54,440 bases of DNA from Candidatus Tepidiaquacellales bacterium UBA6667 (GCA_002455255.1 DKKL01000007.1:227240-281679), one strand, 5' to 3'. Shown: positions 37,064 to 45,791, numbered from the stretch's first letter. Made by a program: numbers and translations. The notes: a model not told the origin generated them from the sequence alone.

Positions 37064-39172
37064 GTGAAATCAGATCTGAATTATAAATTAATTTTTCTGT
37101 TGGCTATCTTATTTTGGAAAATTAATTTACAGACTGAGTTTATTTATTCACAGTCATCTGATTTCTCAGATACATTAGATTCACAGATTGATTCTATTAC
37201 TCAAACAGATCCTGCCGAAACAATTCTCGAAAATATTCAGGACGAAAACGAAGACTCACCACTTTTGGAATTTCTGCAAGGGTTAAGCAAAAATCCTTAT
37301 GATTTAAACAATGTTACAGTTTCTGAACTGGAAAATATTCCATTTATAAATTCTATAATTGCGCGAAAAATAATAGAATATCGTGAAGAAAATGTTTTAT
37401 TCCGCACCAAAAGAGAATTAGTCAAAATCGAAGGGATAACAGATTTAATTTATGAAAAAATAAAACCTTTTCTAATTGTAAGAACTGCTTCAAAAGAAAA
37501 AATTCTTTCTGAAAAAGGATTAACCGGAAAACAGAAATCTTTCAAAGGTATGTTTAAAGATTTTGATTTGAGATACAGGGGAAGATTTCTTCAGGATTTA
37601 CAAACGAAGCAGGGCTTTATTGATTCAGGAAAATACAGCGGCTCAAAATCTAAAGTTTATAACCAGTTAAATTTTAAATATTATACAAATAATTATAATT
37701 TATCTGCTGGGGTAACATTAGAAAAAGATCCCGGTGAAGATAATATTGCAGATTTTGTTTCCGGATTTGCCGAGTTTCAAAAGTTTAAATTTATTAATAA
37801 ATTTATCGCAGGTGACTATATATTAAATTTCGGGCAAGGGCTTGGAATGTGGAGTTCTCTCTCATTCTCAAAAAACTACGATGTTGCCAATATTAAAAAA
37901 CGGGACAGAGGAGTTCAGGCATATACATCCGTGAATGAAGTTCAGTTTTTCAGAGGTGCCGCTTCAGAATTAATTTATGATAAGTTTACATTTATTTTAT
38001 TTTATTCAGATAACTTCCTTGATGCAAGCATTGATACAGTTTTAAATGAAGTTTCAAGTTTTTATTTTGACGGATATCACAGAACCATTTCTGAAATTTC
38101 GAGAAAAAATTCACTTAAAGAAAAAATTGGTGGAGCAAGATTAATTTATAACAATAGCGGTTTAAAAATCGGGGCATCCGGATGGGCAAGTGAATTTTCA
38201 AAAAATATAAAACCTGATGATAGAGAACTATTTAACTTTTCGGGGAGAAAAGGTAATATGCTAAGTTTTGATTATGATTATGTATTTAAAAATTTGAATT
38301 TATTTGGCGAAGTGGCACGTTCTCAATCAGGTTCAATTGCGTATATTTCATCATTGCAGATTGACCTTGCAAAGTATGCGGAAGCAGTATTTTCATACAG
38401 AAACTATCCGGAAGATTTCTCTCCGGTACATTCATTTGGGTTTGGTGAAAAAAATGGAAACACACAAAATGAAAGAGGATTTTATGCGGGATTAACACTG
38501 AAGCCAATTAACAATCTGCTTGTCAATGCTTACTTTGACCAGTTTAAGTTTCCATACAGATCTTTTTTTGAGCAAACCCCTGTTAATGGAAATGATTTTC
38601 TATTATATTCAGAATGGAAAGCAATGAAGAATTTCAAAGTGATAGTGAAATACAAAAATGAAAATAAAGAAGAACTTAGAACTATAAAAGATGAGTTTAA
38701 CAGGGATGTAAAAAAAGTTGATAACAGAAATCAACTGAATTCAAGAATTGAGTTTATTTATGAAATATCACCAAAGATGAGAGTGAAATCCAGATATGAA
38801 TATGTAAATGTGAAATATGATGAGTTTGGCGGAAACGGAAAAGGTTATTTATTTTTTACTGATTTTAAATTTTTAGCTCTCAAAAATTTATCAGTTGATA
38901 CAAGATTTGTAATTTTTAATACTGATTCTTATGATAGCAGGGTTTATGAATATGAAAATGATATATCAGGTTTATTTTCAAATCTTGCGATGTATGGGAA
39001 AGGAAGCAGATGGTATGTTCTGGTTAAATATAAACCTTTAAATTATATTGAACTTTCGGGTAAGTATGCAGAAACTTATTTTGAAGGTGTAAAATCAATT
39101 GGTACAGGAAGTGATAGAATTGACGGAAATATAAATAATAGATTAAACTTAAGTCTTGAAATAACTCTATAA
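37064..39172 (+). CDS. ComEA-like helix-hairpin-helix domain joined to an outer-membrane barrel
   Basis: 702 residues, starting at GTG 37064. A hydrophobic N-terminal segment (signal peptide or anchor) is followed by an acidic linker and, at about residues 75-145, tandem helix-hairpin-helix motifs (LNNVTVSELENIPFINSIIA; IEGITDLIYEKI) resembling ComEA. The remaining 550 residues are barrel-like and end in LNLSLEITL. HhH domains usually bind DNA without sequence preference, so an exported HhH joined to a barrel is suggestive of DNA handling at the cell surface, but HhH folds also mediate protein contacts. It is last in the envelope gene run; phoH follows after 10 bp. Confidence 0.75.
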   Translation: MKSDLNYKLIFLLAILFWKINLQTEFIYSQSSDFSDTLDSQIDSITQTDPAETILENIQDENEDSPLLEFLQGLSKNPYDLNNVTVSELENIPFINSIIARKIIEYREENVLFRTKRELVKIEGITDLIYEKIKPFLIVRTASKEKILSEKGLTGKQKSFKGMFKDFDLRYRGRFLQDLQTKQGFIDSGKYSGSKSKVYNQLNFKYYTNNYNLSAGVTLEKDPGEDNIADFVSGFAEFQKFKFINKFIAGDYILNFGQGLGMWSSLSFSKNYDVANIKKRDRGVQAYTSVNEVQFFRGAASELIYDKFTFILFYSDNFLDASIDTVLNEVSSFYFDGYHRTISEISRKNSLKEKIGGARLIYNNSGLKIGASGWASEFSKNIKPDDRELFNFSGRKGNMLSFDYDYVFKNLNLFGEVARSQSGSIAYISSLQIDLAKYAEAVFSYRNYPEDFSPVHSFGFGEKNGNTQNERGFYAGLTLKPINNLLVNAYFDQFKFPYRSFFEQTPVNGNDFLLYSEWKAMKNFKVIVKYKNENKEELRTIKDEFNRDVKKVDNRNQLNSRIEFIYEISPKMRVKSRYEYVNVKYDEFGGNGKGYLFFTDFKFLALKNLSVDTRFVIFNTDSYDSRVYEYENDISGLFSNLAMYGKGSRWYVLVKYKPLNYIELSGKYAETYFEGVKSIGTGSDRIDGNINNRLNLSLEITL

Positions 39173-39182
39173 ACTATCTTAA

Positions 39183-40526
39183 ATGGCGAAAAAGAAATTA
39201 TCAAAAATTTTTGTGTTGGATACAAATGTAATTCTTCACGATGCTACCAGTATTCATCAGTTTGAGGAGAATGATATAGTAATTCCGATTACAGTTATTG
39301 AAGAAATTGATCATTTTAAACGTGGCAATCAGGTGATAAATTTAAACGCCAGGGAGTTTGCAAGAACTCTTGATAGTATGACCGGGTCTGCACTATTCAA
39401 TGGCGGTGTTTCTCTCGGAAGAGGAAAAGGAAAAGTTTCCATAGCAATTTCTAAAGGGCTAAACGAAGAAATAAAAGAAATTTTCAAAGAAGACAATCCT
39501 GATCACAGAATTTTAAGCACAGCACTTGAATTAAATGGAAAATTTAAAAATAAAAAACCTGTTATACTTGTAACTAAAGATGTGAACCTGAGAATGAAAG
39601 CAAAAGCAATAGGTTTACAGTCTGAAGATTATACCACTGATAAAATAGGTGATATAGAAGAGCTTTATAGCGGAAAGGAAGTGGTTGAGCATTTTGATGA
39701 TGAAATTTTACAAAAACTTTTTTCTCCTCCGTTTGAATATGAACTGACGAAGACTTTTAAAAAACATAAGATTGAGATTATTGCTAATAAATATTTCATA
39801 CTTAGAAATACAAACAGATCAGTTTTAGTTCATACTGATGTAAATCGCGATGTGATAAAAAAAGTTGATAAGCTTCCAATTTATGGAATTTTACCGAGAA
39901 ATGCTGAACAGACATTTGCTGTTGATGCTCTGATAAACACAGAGATTCCATTGATTTCTTTGACGGGTAAAGCGGGAACCGGAAAAACTTTGCTCGCTCT
40001 TGCAGCGGCTTTGAATGTGCGAAAAAATTATCGTCAAATTTATATAGCAAGACCTGTTGTTCCACTTAGCAATAAAGATATAGGTTACTTACCCGGTGAT
40101 GTTGATTCTAAACTCGCTCCTTATATGACACCGCTTTGGGATAATCTAAAAGTAATTCAGGATCAATATCCTGAGACTGATAAAAATCATCAGAATATTT
40201 CACAAATGGTTAAGGATCAAAAACTTGTGATAGAACCATTAAGTTATATTCGGGGAAGAAGTTTGCAGAGAATATTTTTTATTATTGATGAAGCACAAAA
40301 CCTTACACCTCACGAAATTAAAACTATAATAACAAGAGCAGGGGAAGGTTCAAAAATTGTTTTCACCGGAGACATTTATCAGATTGATCATCCATATCTT
40401 GATTCACAATCCAACGGATTAACATATCTTATAGAACACTTCAAAGGACAAAAACTATACGCACATATCAACCTTGTGAAAGGAGAGCGAAGTGAACTTG
40501 CCGAGTTAGCAAGTAACCTCCTTTAG
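39183..40526 (+). CDS. PhoH family ATPase with N-terminal PIN domain (YlaK type)
   Basis: 447 residues. The PIN domain is at about 8-140 (FVLDTNVILHD with the first acidic residue; VIEEIDHFKRG). The PhoH ATPase has Walker A GKAGTGKTLLAL (about residue 261) and Walker B FFIIDEAQN (about 365). PIN-PhoH proteins act in RNA metabolism, combining an RNase-like domain with an RNA helicase-like ATPase. The protein is full length. It is the last gene before the accessory block that starts at 40.57 kb. Confidence 0.93.
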   Translation: MAKKKLSKIFVLDTNVILHDATSIHQFEENDIVIPITVIEEIDHFKRGNQVINLNAREFARTLDSMTGSALFNGGVSLGRGKGKVSIAISKGLNEEIKEIFKEDNPDHRILSTALELNGKFKNKKPVILVTKDVNLRMKAKAIGLQSEDYTTDKIGDIEELYSGKEVVEHFDDEILQKLFSPPFEYELTKTFKKHKIEIIANKYFILRNTNRSVLVHTDVNRDVIKKVDKLPIYGILPRNAEQTFAVDALINTEIPLISLTGKAGTGKTLLALAAALNVRKNYRQIYIARPVVPLSNKDIGYLPGDVDSKLAPYMTPLWDNLKVIQDQYPETDKNHQNISQMVKDQKLVIEPLSYIRGRSLQRIFFIIDEAQNLTPHEIKTIITRAGEGSKIVFTGDIYQIDHPYLDSQSNGLTYLIEHFKGQKLYAHINLVKGERSELAELASNLL

Positions 40527-40574
40527 GATTTTTTCGTCACATAAACTCATATTTTTTCAACACTTACTTTGAAA

Positions 40575-40622
40575 TTCCTAATTCCTTCAATTTACTAAAG
40601 GAATTTAGCTTAATTCTTTCAA
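40575..40622. repeat. 48-bp direct repeat, copy 1
   Basis: This stretch matches 42216-42263 at 45 of 48 positions, in the same orientation. Inside it AATTCCTT (40580-40587) and AAGGAATT form a stem around a 10-base loop, followed by an imperfect GAATTTAGCTTAATTC palindrome. It lies between the convergent ends of phoH and the RES toxin gene. It could be an insertion-site duplication, a recombination site or a dispersed intergenic element. Confidence 0.7.
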
Positions 40623-40636
40623 TTCAATTGAAGGTA

Positions 40637-41107
40637 TTAATACAACCTTTTATCAATTGGATAAATCTCAGATTTTGATACTTTTATTTTGTTAAAATCT
40701 TTATTCAGGGGATTTAAGACAACATTAAATTCATATTTAAATATATTGAGTGGTAAAATAGCGGAAGGTATGATGATGCCAAGTGATTTGTTTTGTGAAA
40801 GAAATTTTGAAACTAAATTCACAGTCGAATCATCAAAAGGAAATTCATTCCAGTTTTTCGGAAGTTTTAAATGATTAATTTTCTCTAAGAGTAAAGAATC
40901 TGGAATTTCAATCTTCAAACTGCATAAGTCGGAGATAAATTTTATATCAGATAAATTTACTAGTAATTCGAGTGTTGCTAAAGAAATACTTGATGAAAAA
41001 TAAATTGCAGGAATACCTTTTTTATTCCATCTTCCGCCATATTTTTTGGCACCGTCTCCGGATAAATCATTAATATATTTACACCTGGAAACTCTAAACA
41101 ACGTCAT
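40637..41107 (-). CDS. RES-domain toxin, module 2
   Basis: 156 residues. YGGRWNKKGIPAIYFSSSI (Arg about residue 25) and the glutamate of LATLELLVNL (about 46) are the RES motif residues, both kept. It is clearly a different protein from the RES toxin at 32351 and probably a separate subgroup. Family members attack NAD+ or ADP-ribosylate a target. The start overlaps the antitoxin stop by one base (TAATG), the same junction as in module 1. Confidence 0.9.
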   Translation of the reverse strand: MTLFRVSRCKYINDLSGDGAKKYGGRWNKKGIPAIYFSSSISLATLELLVNLSDIKFISDLCSLKIEIPDSLLLEKINHLKLPKNWNEFPFDDSTVNLVSKFLSQNKSLGIIIPSAILPLNIFKYEFNVVLNPLNKDFNKIKVSKSEIYPIDKRLY

Positions 41108-41529
41108 TATGAATATACCCCATATTCAATTCTTCCCAATAAATCTTTAACAATTTGAATACCGGTATAATAATTTAACAGTTCAGAAGGTTTTTGGTTG
41201 CCAATTGCTTTGTTCTCCATATCAAGCCAGATATTAAACTTCTCTTTACCCATAACTTCAATTCCGAGTGAATATAATTCAGCAAGGGTGTATAATTTTT
41301 CGCTAACATTCGGTTCTAATTTTTTATTTTCGGGATATCGCTGTAATGTCCTTAATGAAACCGATAACCATTCAGCGACTTTTGATTGTGGAGTTGATAT
41401 ATTTTTAGAAAAAGTTATAAAAGCTCTTTTGCTAATAGAATAGTTCAGGAAATTTAATTTATTTAATTTATTCTTCCTATCGGTTGTTTTATTTAAACCT
41501 AAAATATTTAAAGTTGAATTTTTCTTCAT
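41107..41529 (-). CDS. Xre/MbcA/ParS-type antitoxin of RES module 2
   Basis: The frame opens at 41547 (146 residues) but that ATG lies inside a 7-bp inverted repeat; the ATG at 41527-41529 (140 residues) is the more likely start. AEWLSVSLRTLQRYPENK (about residues 55-72) is helix-turn-helix-like and FNIWLDMENKAIGNQKPSELL with IQIVKDLLGRIEYGVYS is the toxin-binding C-terminus of the DUF2384 group. It should repress the operon and block the RES toxin. It lies 70-90 bp downstream of a small unknown gene on the same strand. Confidence 0.88.
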   Translation of the reverse strand: MKKNSTLNILGLNKTTDRKNKLNKLNFLNYSISKRAFITFSKNISTPQSKVAEWLSVSLRTLQRYPENKKLEPNVSEKLYTLAELYSLGIEVMGKEKFNIWLDMENKAIGNQKPSELLNYYTGIQIVKDLLGRIEYGVYS

Positions 41530-41545
41530 AAATAAATATATACGC

Positions 41546-41571
41546 ATTTGTCGTTATATTCAATGACAAAT
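41546..41571. promoter_or_regulatory. Candidate operator of RES/Xre module 2
   Basis: ATTTGTC (41546-41552) and GACAAAT (41565-41571) make a perfect 7-bp inverted repeat with a 12-base centre, directly before the antitoxin start. The GACAAAT half is shared with the leader of module 1 at 31815-31821. Confidence 0.6.
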
Positions 41572-41616
41572 ATACAATCTACAAATTATCTTTTTCTGCA
41601 GTTTATTTAAAGTTTG

Positions 41617-41967
41617 TTAACTTAAAAATTTTTCAATATTTACCCATCTTGTTCTTAGTTTAATTCCATTCTCCCGAAAATATAAAAATGTTTTTACCCC
41701 GCTTAAAATAATTAACTTTTCCTCAAATTCCAAAATTATTAATTCTTCAACACTATACGAATAATCAAAAAAGTTTAATTGACTAAAATCATCAATTATA
41801 AATTCTAAATCATTCATTTTGTCATAATCTAATTCAGTTGAATGGGAATGCTCAACTACTTTACAAAATTCAAAAAATTGAACATCTAAGTCAGTTACTT
41901 CCAAAAATTTATTAAAAGCTTCAAGAATCGAACGATCAGGAAATACCCAATTAATTATATCACTCAT
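41617..41967 (-). CDS. Small acidic protein of unknown function
   Basis: 116 residues, soluble, rich in Asp, Glu and Phe, with no signal peptide or known motif that I recognise. It ends with a basic RTRWVNIEKFL. Codon and base use match the AT-rich accessory block. It lies upstream of and on the same strand as the RES/Xre module 2 and could be a cargo gene, an extra regulator or an immunity-like protein; none of these is supported by motif evidence. Confidence 0.5.
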   Translation of the reverse strand: MSDIINWVFPDRSILEAFNKFLEVTDLDVQFFEFCKVVEHSHSTELDYDKMNDLEFIIDDFSQLNFFDYSYSVEELIILEFEEKLIILSGVKTFLYFRENGIKLRTRWVNIEKFLS

Positions 41968-42267
41968 AATTTTTGCCTTTCCAGAAATACTCTGAATTTT
42001 GAATATATAAGTTCATCTTATATATCACCAATATTATGGTAATCATATATAACTTAACTTTTCGGGGTAAATAGTCATATAGTATATAGTGTTATATTTA
42101 TTATTAAAAAATTAATTATTTATGATAATAAAGTTATAATTAAGCATAATTAACCCACTTTTTTAATAAAACTAAAAATATATTGTTTAAATTTTTCCTT
42201 TCTTGGATTATTATTTTCCTAATTCCTTCAATATATTAAAGGAATTTAGCTTAATTCATTCAAGATA
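41968..42267. other. 300-bp divergent intergenic region with interleaved dyads
   Basis: Contains no gene. ATATATAAG (42003-42011) and CTTATATAT (42017-42025) form a 9-bp inverted repeat with a TTCAT loop, and TTATATAT (42018-42025) pairs again with ATATATAA (42045-42052), giving three related half sites in 50 bp. Copy 2 of the direct repeat is at its right end. It probably holds the promoters for the small gene (minus) and the ATPase gene (plus). Confidence 0.5.
42216..42263. repeat. 48-bp direct repeat, copy 2
   Basis: Matches 40575-40622 with three mismatches. The same stem, AATTCCTT/AAGGAATT, is kept, and in this copy the loop sequence is AT-only apart from one C. It ends 4 bases before the ATG of the ATPase gene, so it forms that gene's leader. 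The two copies start 1,641 bp apart and enclose the RES/Xre pair and the small unknown gene. Confidence 0.7.
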
Positions 42268-43398
42268 ATGAAATATTTAAGAACTATTGAAAAATATATA
42301 ATTCCACAAATTGATTCAAATAAAGCAATATTAATTCTTGGTGCAAGAAGGGTTGGTAAAACTTTTTTATTAAATCAGATTTCAAATTCAATTGATAAAG
42401 ATTTTATAAGATTAATCGGAGAAGAGTTTACAGTTATGGATTTGTTTAGAATTGAAAATATTCAAAGTATAAGAAATTTAATTGGTGAGAAAAAGTTATT
42501 GATAATAGATGAAGCACAGAAAATTAATAATATCGGAAATATCATTAAATTACTTTTAGATACAAATGATAAACTTACTGTAATACTGACGGGATCGTCT
42601 TCGTTTGATTTATCAAATAAATTTGGTGAACCTTTAACAGGAAGAAAATATTCATTAATATTATATCCATTTTCTCAAAAAGAGATTAATGAAAAGCAAT
42701 CAATATTAGAAACGCAAGCTCAACTTGAAGAGAGATTAATATTTGGCTCATACCCTGAAATTTTAAATATTAACGAAATAGACAACATAAAAAAATACTT
42801 GAATGAATTAATCAATGACTATTTATTAAAAGATATTTTGAATTATGAAAATATAAGAAACTCTCAAAAGATATTTAATATTTTAAAATTTATTTCTTAT
42901 CAAGTTGGCAGCAATGTATCTCTTGAGGAAATTAGCAAAAAGGTTCAGATAAGCAGAAATACAGTAGAAAAATATATTGATATTCTTTGCAAAGTATTTA
43001 TTTTGTATAAGTTATCTGGATTTAGCAGAAATCTGCGGTCTGAAATTTCCAAGACTTCAAAATACTATTTTATAGATAATGGAATTAGAAATGCAATAAT
43101 TTCTAATTTTAATTTTACAGAAAACAGAGATGATATCGGTAAACTTTGGGAAAATTATATAATATCTGAAAGATTAAAATATTTAAACAATAATAATATT
43201 TTCTCAAATAATTATTATTGGAAAAACTATGATAAACAAGAAATAGATTGGATTGAAGAAAGAGATGGGAAACTGTTTGCCTATGAAATAAAATGGAAAG
43301 ATAATTATTATAAGTTTCCAAAGTCATTCACTGAAAACTATCCAGAATCTGAAACAAAATTAATTAACAATTCCAACTACCTCGAATTCATAACCTAA
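42268..43398 (+). CDS. AAA_14/DUF4143 ATPase with PD-(D/E)XK-like end
   Basis: 376 residues. Walker A GARRVGKT (about residue 26), Walker B LLIIDEAQK (about 76) and sensor segment LTGSSSFDLS (about 112) identify the AAA_14 group; FGSYPEIL and the helical part with a winged-helix-like region match DUF4143. The C-terminus has EIDWIEERDGKLFAYEIKW, a classic PD-(D/E)XK nuclease-like core with the ExK intact. The family is widespread in bacteria and archaea and mobile-element associated; function is not established. Its coding region begins just after repeat copy 2, and its stop overlaps the end of the convergent FRG gene by 4 bp. Confidence 0.9.
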   Translation: MKYLRTIEKYIIPQIDSNKAILILGARRVGKTFLLNQISNSIDKDFIRLIGEEFTVMDLFRIENIQSIRNLIGEKKLLIIDEAQKINNIGNIIKLLLDTNDKLTVILTGSSSFDLSNKFGEPLTGRKYSLILYPFSQKEINEKQSILETQAQLEERLIFGSYPEILNINEIDNIKKYLNELINDYLLKDILNYENIRNSQKIFNILKFISYQVGSNVSLEEISKKVQISRNTVEKYIDILCKVFILYKLSGFSRNLRSEISKTSKYYFIDNGIRNAIISNFNFTENRDDIGKLWENYIISERLKYLNNNNIFSNNYYWKNYDKQEIDWIEERDGKLFAYEIKWKDNYYKFPKSFTENYPESETKLINNSNYLEFIT

Positions 43399-44231
43399 GG
43401 TTTTGGGTTTTCGGATTGAAGTGAGTCTTCATCAAGTCTTTCTATATCTTTCGGGGAGTAATGTCTTCTAAGCCAGTAGGAAAGCCCATCCAGACCGGGA
43501 AACAAAACCCTTTCAGTTATATTTACCTGATCAAGTTTATCCCTGATTTCCCATTTTAATTCGGGTGGGATTATAATTCTGAAATATAATTTCGGATTTT
43601 TGATTAACCACTCATCCATTATTGCTTTAGAATCTGACATTAGAGAAAATAAAGCATGCTGATTTATAATTCTCTCATCAAGTGCCGGTGGTTCAAGAAA
43701 CAAAACAAATTTTTTACGTGTTAATTTTTTAAAATCTTTAAGTGCTTTGCAAACCTGCTCCAGCATTTCAGGTGTAAAAATATTTGAACCTTCTTCCTTT
43801 AATTCTCTTTTAAGTTTTAATGGTAAAAACTCATTTGACCTGACATAATTTACACACCAAATAACTCCTTCAATATCATATTTAAATACATTCGCAGTGG
43901 CAAAGTGAAGTGCTACATATGGTGAATATGTCCAGTCGAGTAATCGGGTAGGCAATCCGTGATGTTGAGCAACTGCCAGCCAGTTCCAAACTGAACTTCC
44001 CGGTGCCGGACTTCTGTGTGCATACTTTCTAAAATTTCTCAAAAGATGACCTTCAAGTTCGCTATAGTCACCTCCAAGTCTGATTAATGTTGATTTTAAT
44101 TTATATTCTGAATCTGACAATCCTCTGTAAACATAACCTGAACGAAATCGTTTTAATTTTTTATCATAAGAATCCCTGAATAAAACTTCCTGCAATTCTT
44201 TCCATGATGATATTCTTATGTCGTTTTTCAT
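43395..44231 (-). CDS. FRG-domain protein
   Basis: 278 residues, soluble. The FRG domain pattern is clear: SGYVYRGLSDSEYKLKSTLIR (YRG in place of FRG, about residues 31-34), then WNWLAVAQHHGLPTRLLDWTYSPYVALHFAT (about 83-113). The biochemical role of FRG proteins is unknown; they are common in accessory and defence-like gene neighbourhoods. It lies 9 bp after yifB on the same strand, so it likely rides on that operon, and it closes the accessory block on this side. Confidence 0.9.
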   Translation of the reverse strand: MKNDIRISSWKELQEVLFRDSYDKKLKRFRSGYVYRGLSDSEYKLKSTLIRLGGDYSELEGHLLRNFRKYAHRSPAPGSSVWNWLAVAQHHGLPTRLLDWTYSPYVALHFATANVFKYDIEGVIWCVNYVRSNEFLPLKLKRELKEEGSNIFTPEMLEQVCKALKDFKKLTRKKFVLFLEPPALDERIINQHALFSLMSDSKAIMDEWLIKNPKLYFRIIIPPELKWEIRDKLDQVNITERVLFPGLDGLSYWLRRHYSPKDIERLDEDSLQSENPKP

Positions 44232-44240
44232 TTTTAAATT

Positions 44241-45773
44241 TTAATATACATTCCAGTCTTCCCTATCAAGTGATCGGTATTGTACCGCCTCACTTATATG
44301 TGACGGTGTAATTTTATCAGAACTGTCTAAATCTGCTATTGTCCTTGAGACTTTTAAAATTCTGTCATAAGCTCTCGCTGAAAGTGAAAGTTTGTTCATT
44401 GCCATTTTTAAAATCGCTTCACAGTTTTCATCAATTTCGCAAAACTCTTTTATATCTTTAGGTTCTATTTGTGAGTTTGTATAAATTCCTTCCCTACCTT
44501 TAAATCTTTCGAGTTGTTTTTTCCTCGCACATATTACTCTCTCCCTTATCTCAGATGAATTTTCGGTTTTTCTTTTTGAAGATAAATCATCAAATGGTAC
44601 CGGATTTACCTGAATATGAATATCTATTCTGTCTAATATTGGACCGGATATCTTAGATAAATATTTCTGAACATCATAATCCGAATATCTGTCAAGTTCT
44701 TTCTGATTTGCTGCAGGTGTCGGATTCATTGCCGCTACAAACATAAAACTGCAAGGGTAGTCAACCGTTAGTTTTGTTCTCGCTATCGTTACCTTTCTTT
44801 CTTCAAGGGGTTGCCTCATTACTTCAAGTACATTTTTTTTAAATTCTGTAAGTTCATCAAAAAATAATACTCCGTTATGAGCAAATGATATCTCGCCGGG
44901 TTTTGCATTTGTTCCGCCTCCGACGATTGCCGTATCGCTTGCCGTATGGTGAGGTGCTCTGAAAGGTCTTGTCGCTACAATTGAATTTTCTTTTGATAAA
45001 ATGCCTGCTATGGAATGTATTTTCGTAGTTTCAAGTGCTTCCTGTAATGTCATCGGTGGCAATATTGATGGTAATCTTTTTGCAAGCATAGTTTTTCCTG
45101 AACCGGGCAATCCAATTAGTATTATGTTGTGACCTCCGGCAGCAGCTACTTCCATTGCTCTTTTGACCTCTGCCTGACCTTTTACATCTGAAAAATCTAC
45201 CTGATAATTATTGTTTTCCCTGAATAATTCTTCCAAATCAAGTTTAAAGGGGGATAATTTTATTTCATCTTTCAAAAATGATATTACTGTTTTCAGATTA
45301 TCAACAGGATATATTTCAATATCTTCGATGAATGCTGCTTCTTTAACATTCTCGGCAGGTATTATTACTCCTTTAAAATTATTTTTTTTTGCTTCTGCTG
45401 TAATAGATAAAACTCCCGGCACCGATCTTATATTTCCATCTAAAGATAACTCACCAACTAAAATATAATCTTTTAATTTTTCCGAGTTTATCATTCCCAA
45501 ATCGCTTAAAAGAGCAATTGCTATCGGCAAATCAAAACCAGCACCTTCTTTTTTTAAATCTGCCGGTGAAAGGTTTATCGTATATCTTTTTACGGGTACG
45601 TTATATCCATTTGTCTTTATCGCGGCAATAACTCTATCCTTTGATTCTTTTATGATACTGTCCGGCAAGCCGACAATTGAAAATGAAAATATTCCCCGTT
45701 CTGTATATGTCTCAACTCTTACTATATTTGCATCTATTCCATAAGTTGCTGCTGTGAATACTTCGGCTATCAT
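44241..45773 (-). CDS. YifB/ComM family Mg-chelatase-like AAA ATPase
   Basis: 510 residues, usual length. An N-terminal Lon-protease-like domain (about 1-180, FSIVGLPDSIIKESKDRV) is followed by the AAA core with Walker A GLPGSGKT (about residue 220) and FFDELTEF (about 296), then the Mg-chelatase C-terminal part (SARAYDRILKVSRTIADL). ComM relatives are helicases that extend branch migration during natural transformation; the broader family name YifB is safer. It follows der by 18 bp on the same strand. Confidence 0.93.
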   Translation of the reverse strand: MIAEVFTAATYGIDANIVRVETYTERGIFSFSIVGLPDSIIKESKDRVIAAIKTNGYNVPVKRYTINLSPADLKKEGAGFDLPIAIALLSDLGMINSEKLKDYILVGELSLDGNIRSVPGVLSITAEAKKNNFKGVIIPAENVKEAAFIEDIEIYPVDNLKTVISFLKDEIKLSPFKLDLEELFRENNNYQVDFSDVKGQAEVKRAMEVAAAGGHNIILIGLPGSGKTMLAKRLPSILPPMTLQEALETTKIHSIAGILSKENSIVATRPFRAPHHTASDTAIVGGGTNAKPGEISFAHNGVLFFDELTEFKKNVLEVMRQPLEERKVTIARTKLTVDYPCSFMFVAAMNPTPAANQKELDRYSDYDVQKYLSKISGPILDRIDIHIQVNPVPFDDLSSKRKTENSSEIRERVICARKKQLERFKGREGIYTNSQIEPKDIKEFCEIDENCEAILKMAMNKLSLSARAYDRILKVSRTIADLDSSDKITPSHISEAVQYRSLDREDWNVY

Positions 45774-45791
45774 TAATTTAAATTGAATTAA

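Noticed and set aside
42268..44231. Prophage or integrative element
   Set aside because: No integrase, transposase, structural phage gene or tRNA attachment site is visible; only accessory genes and one repeat pair.
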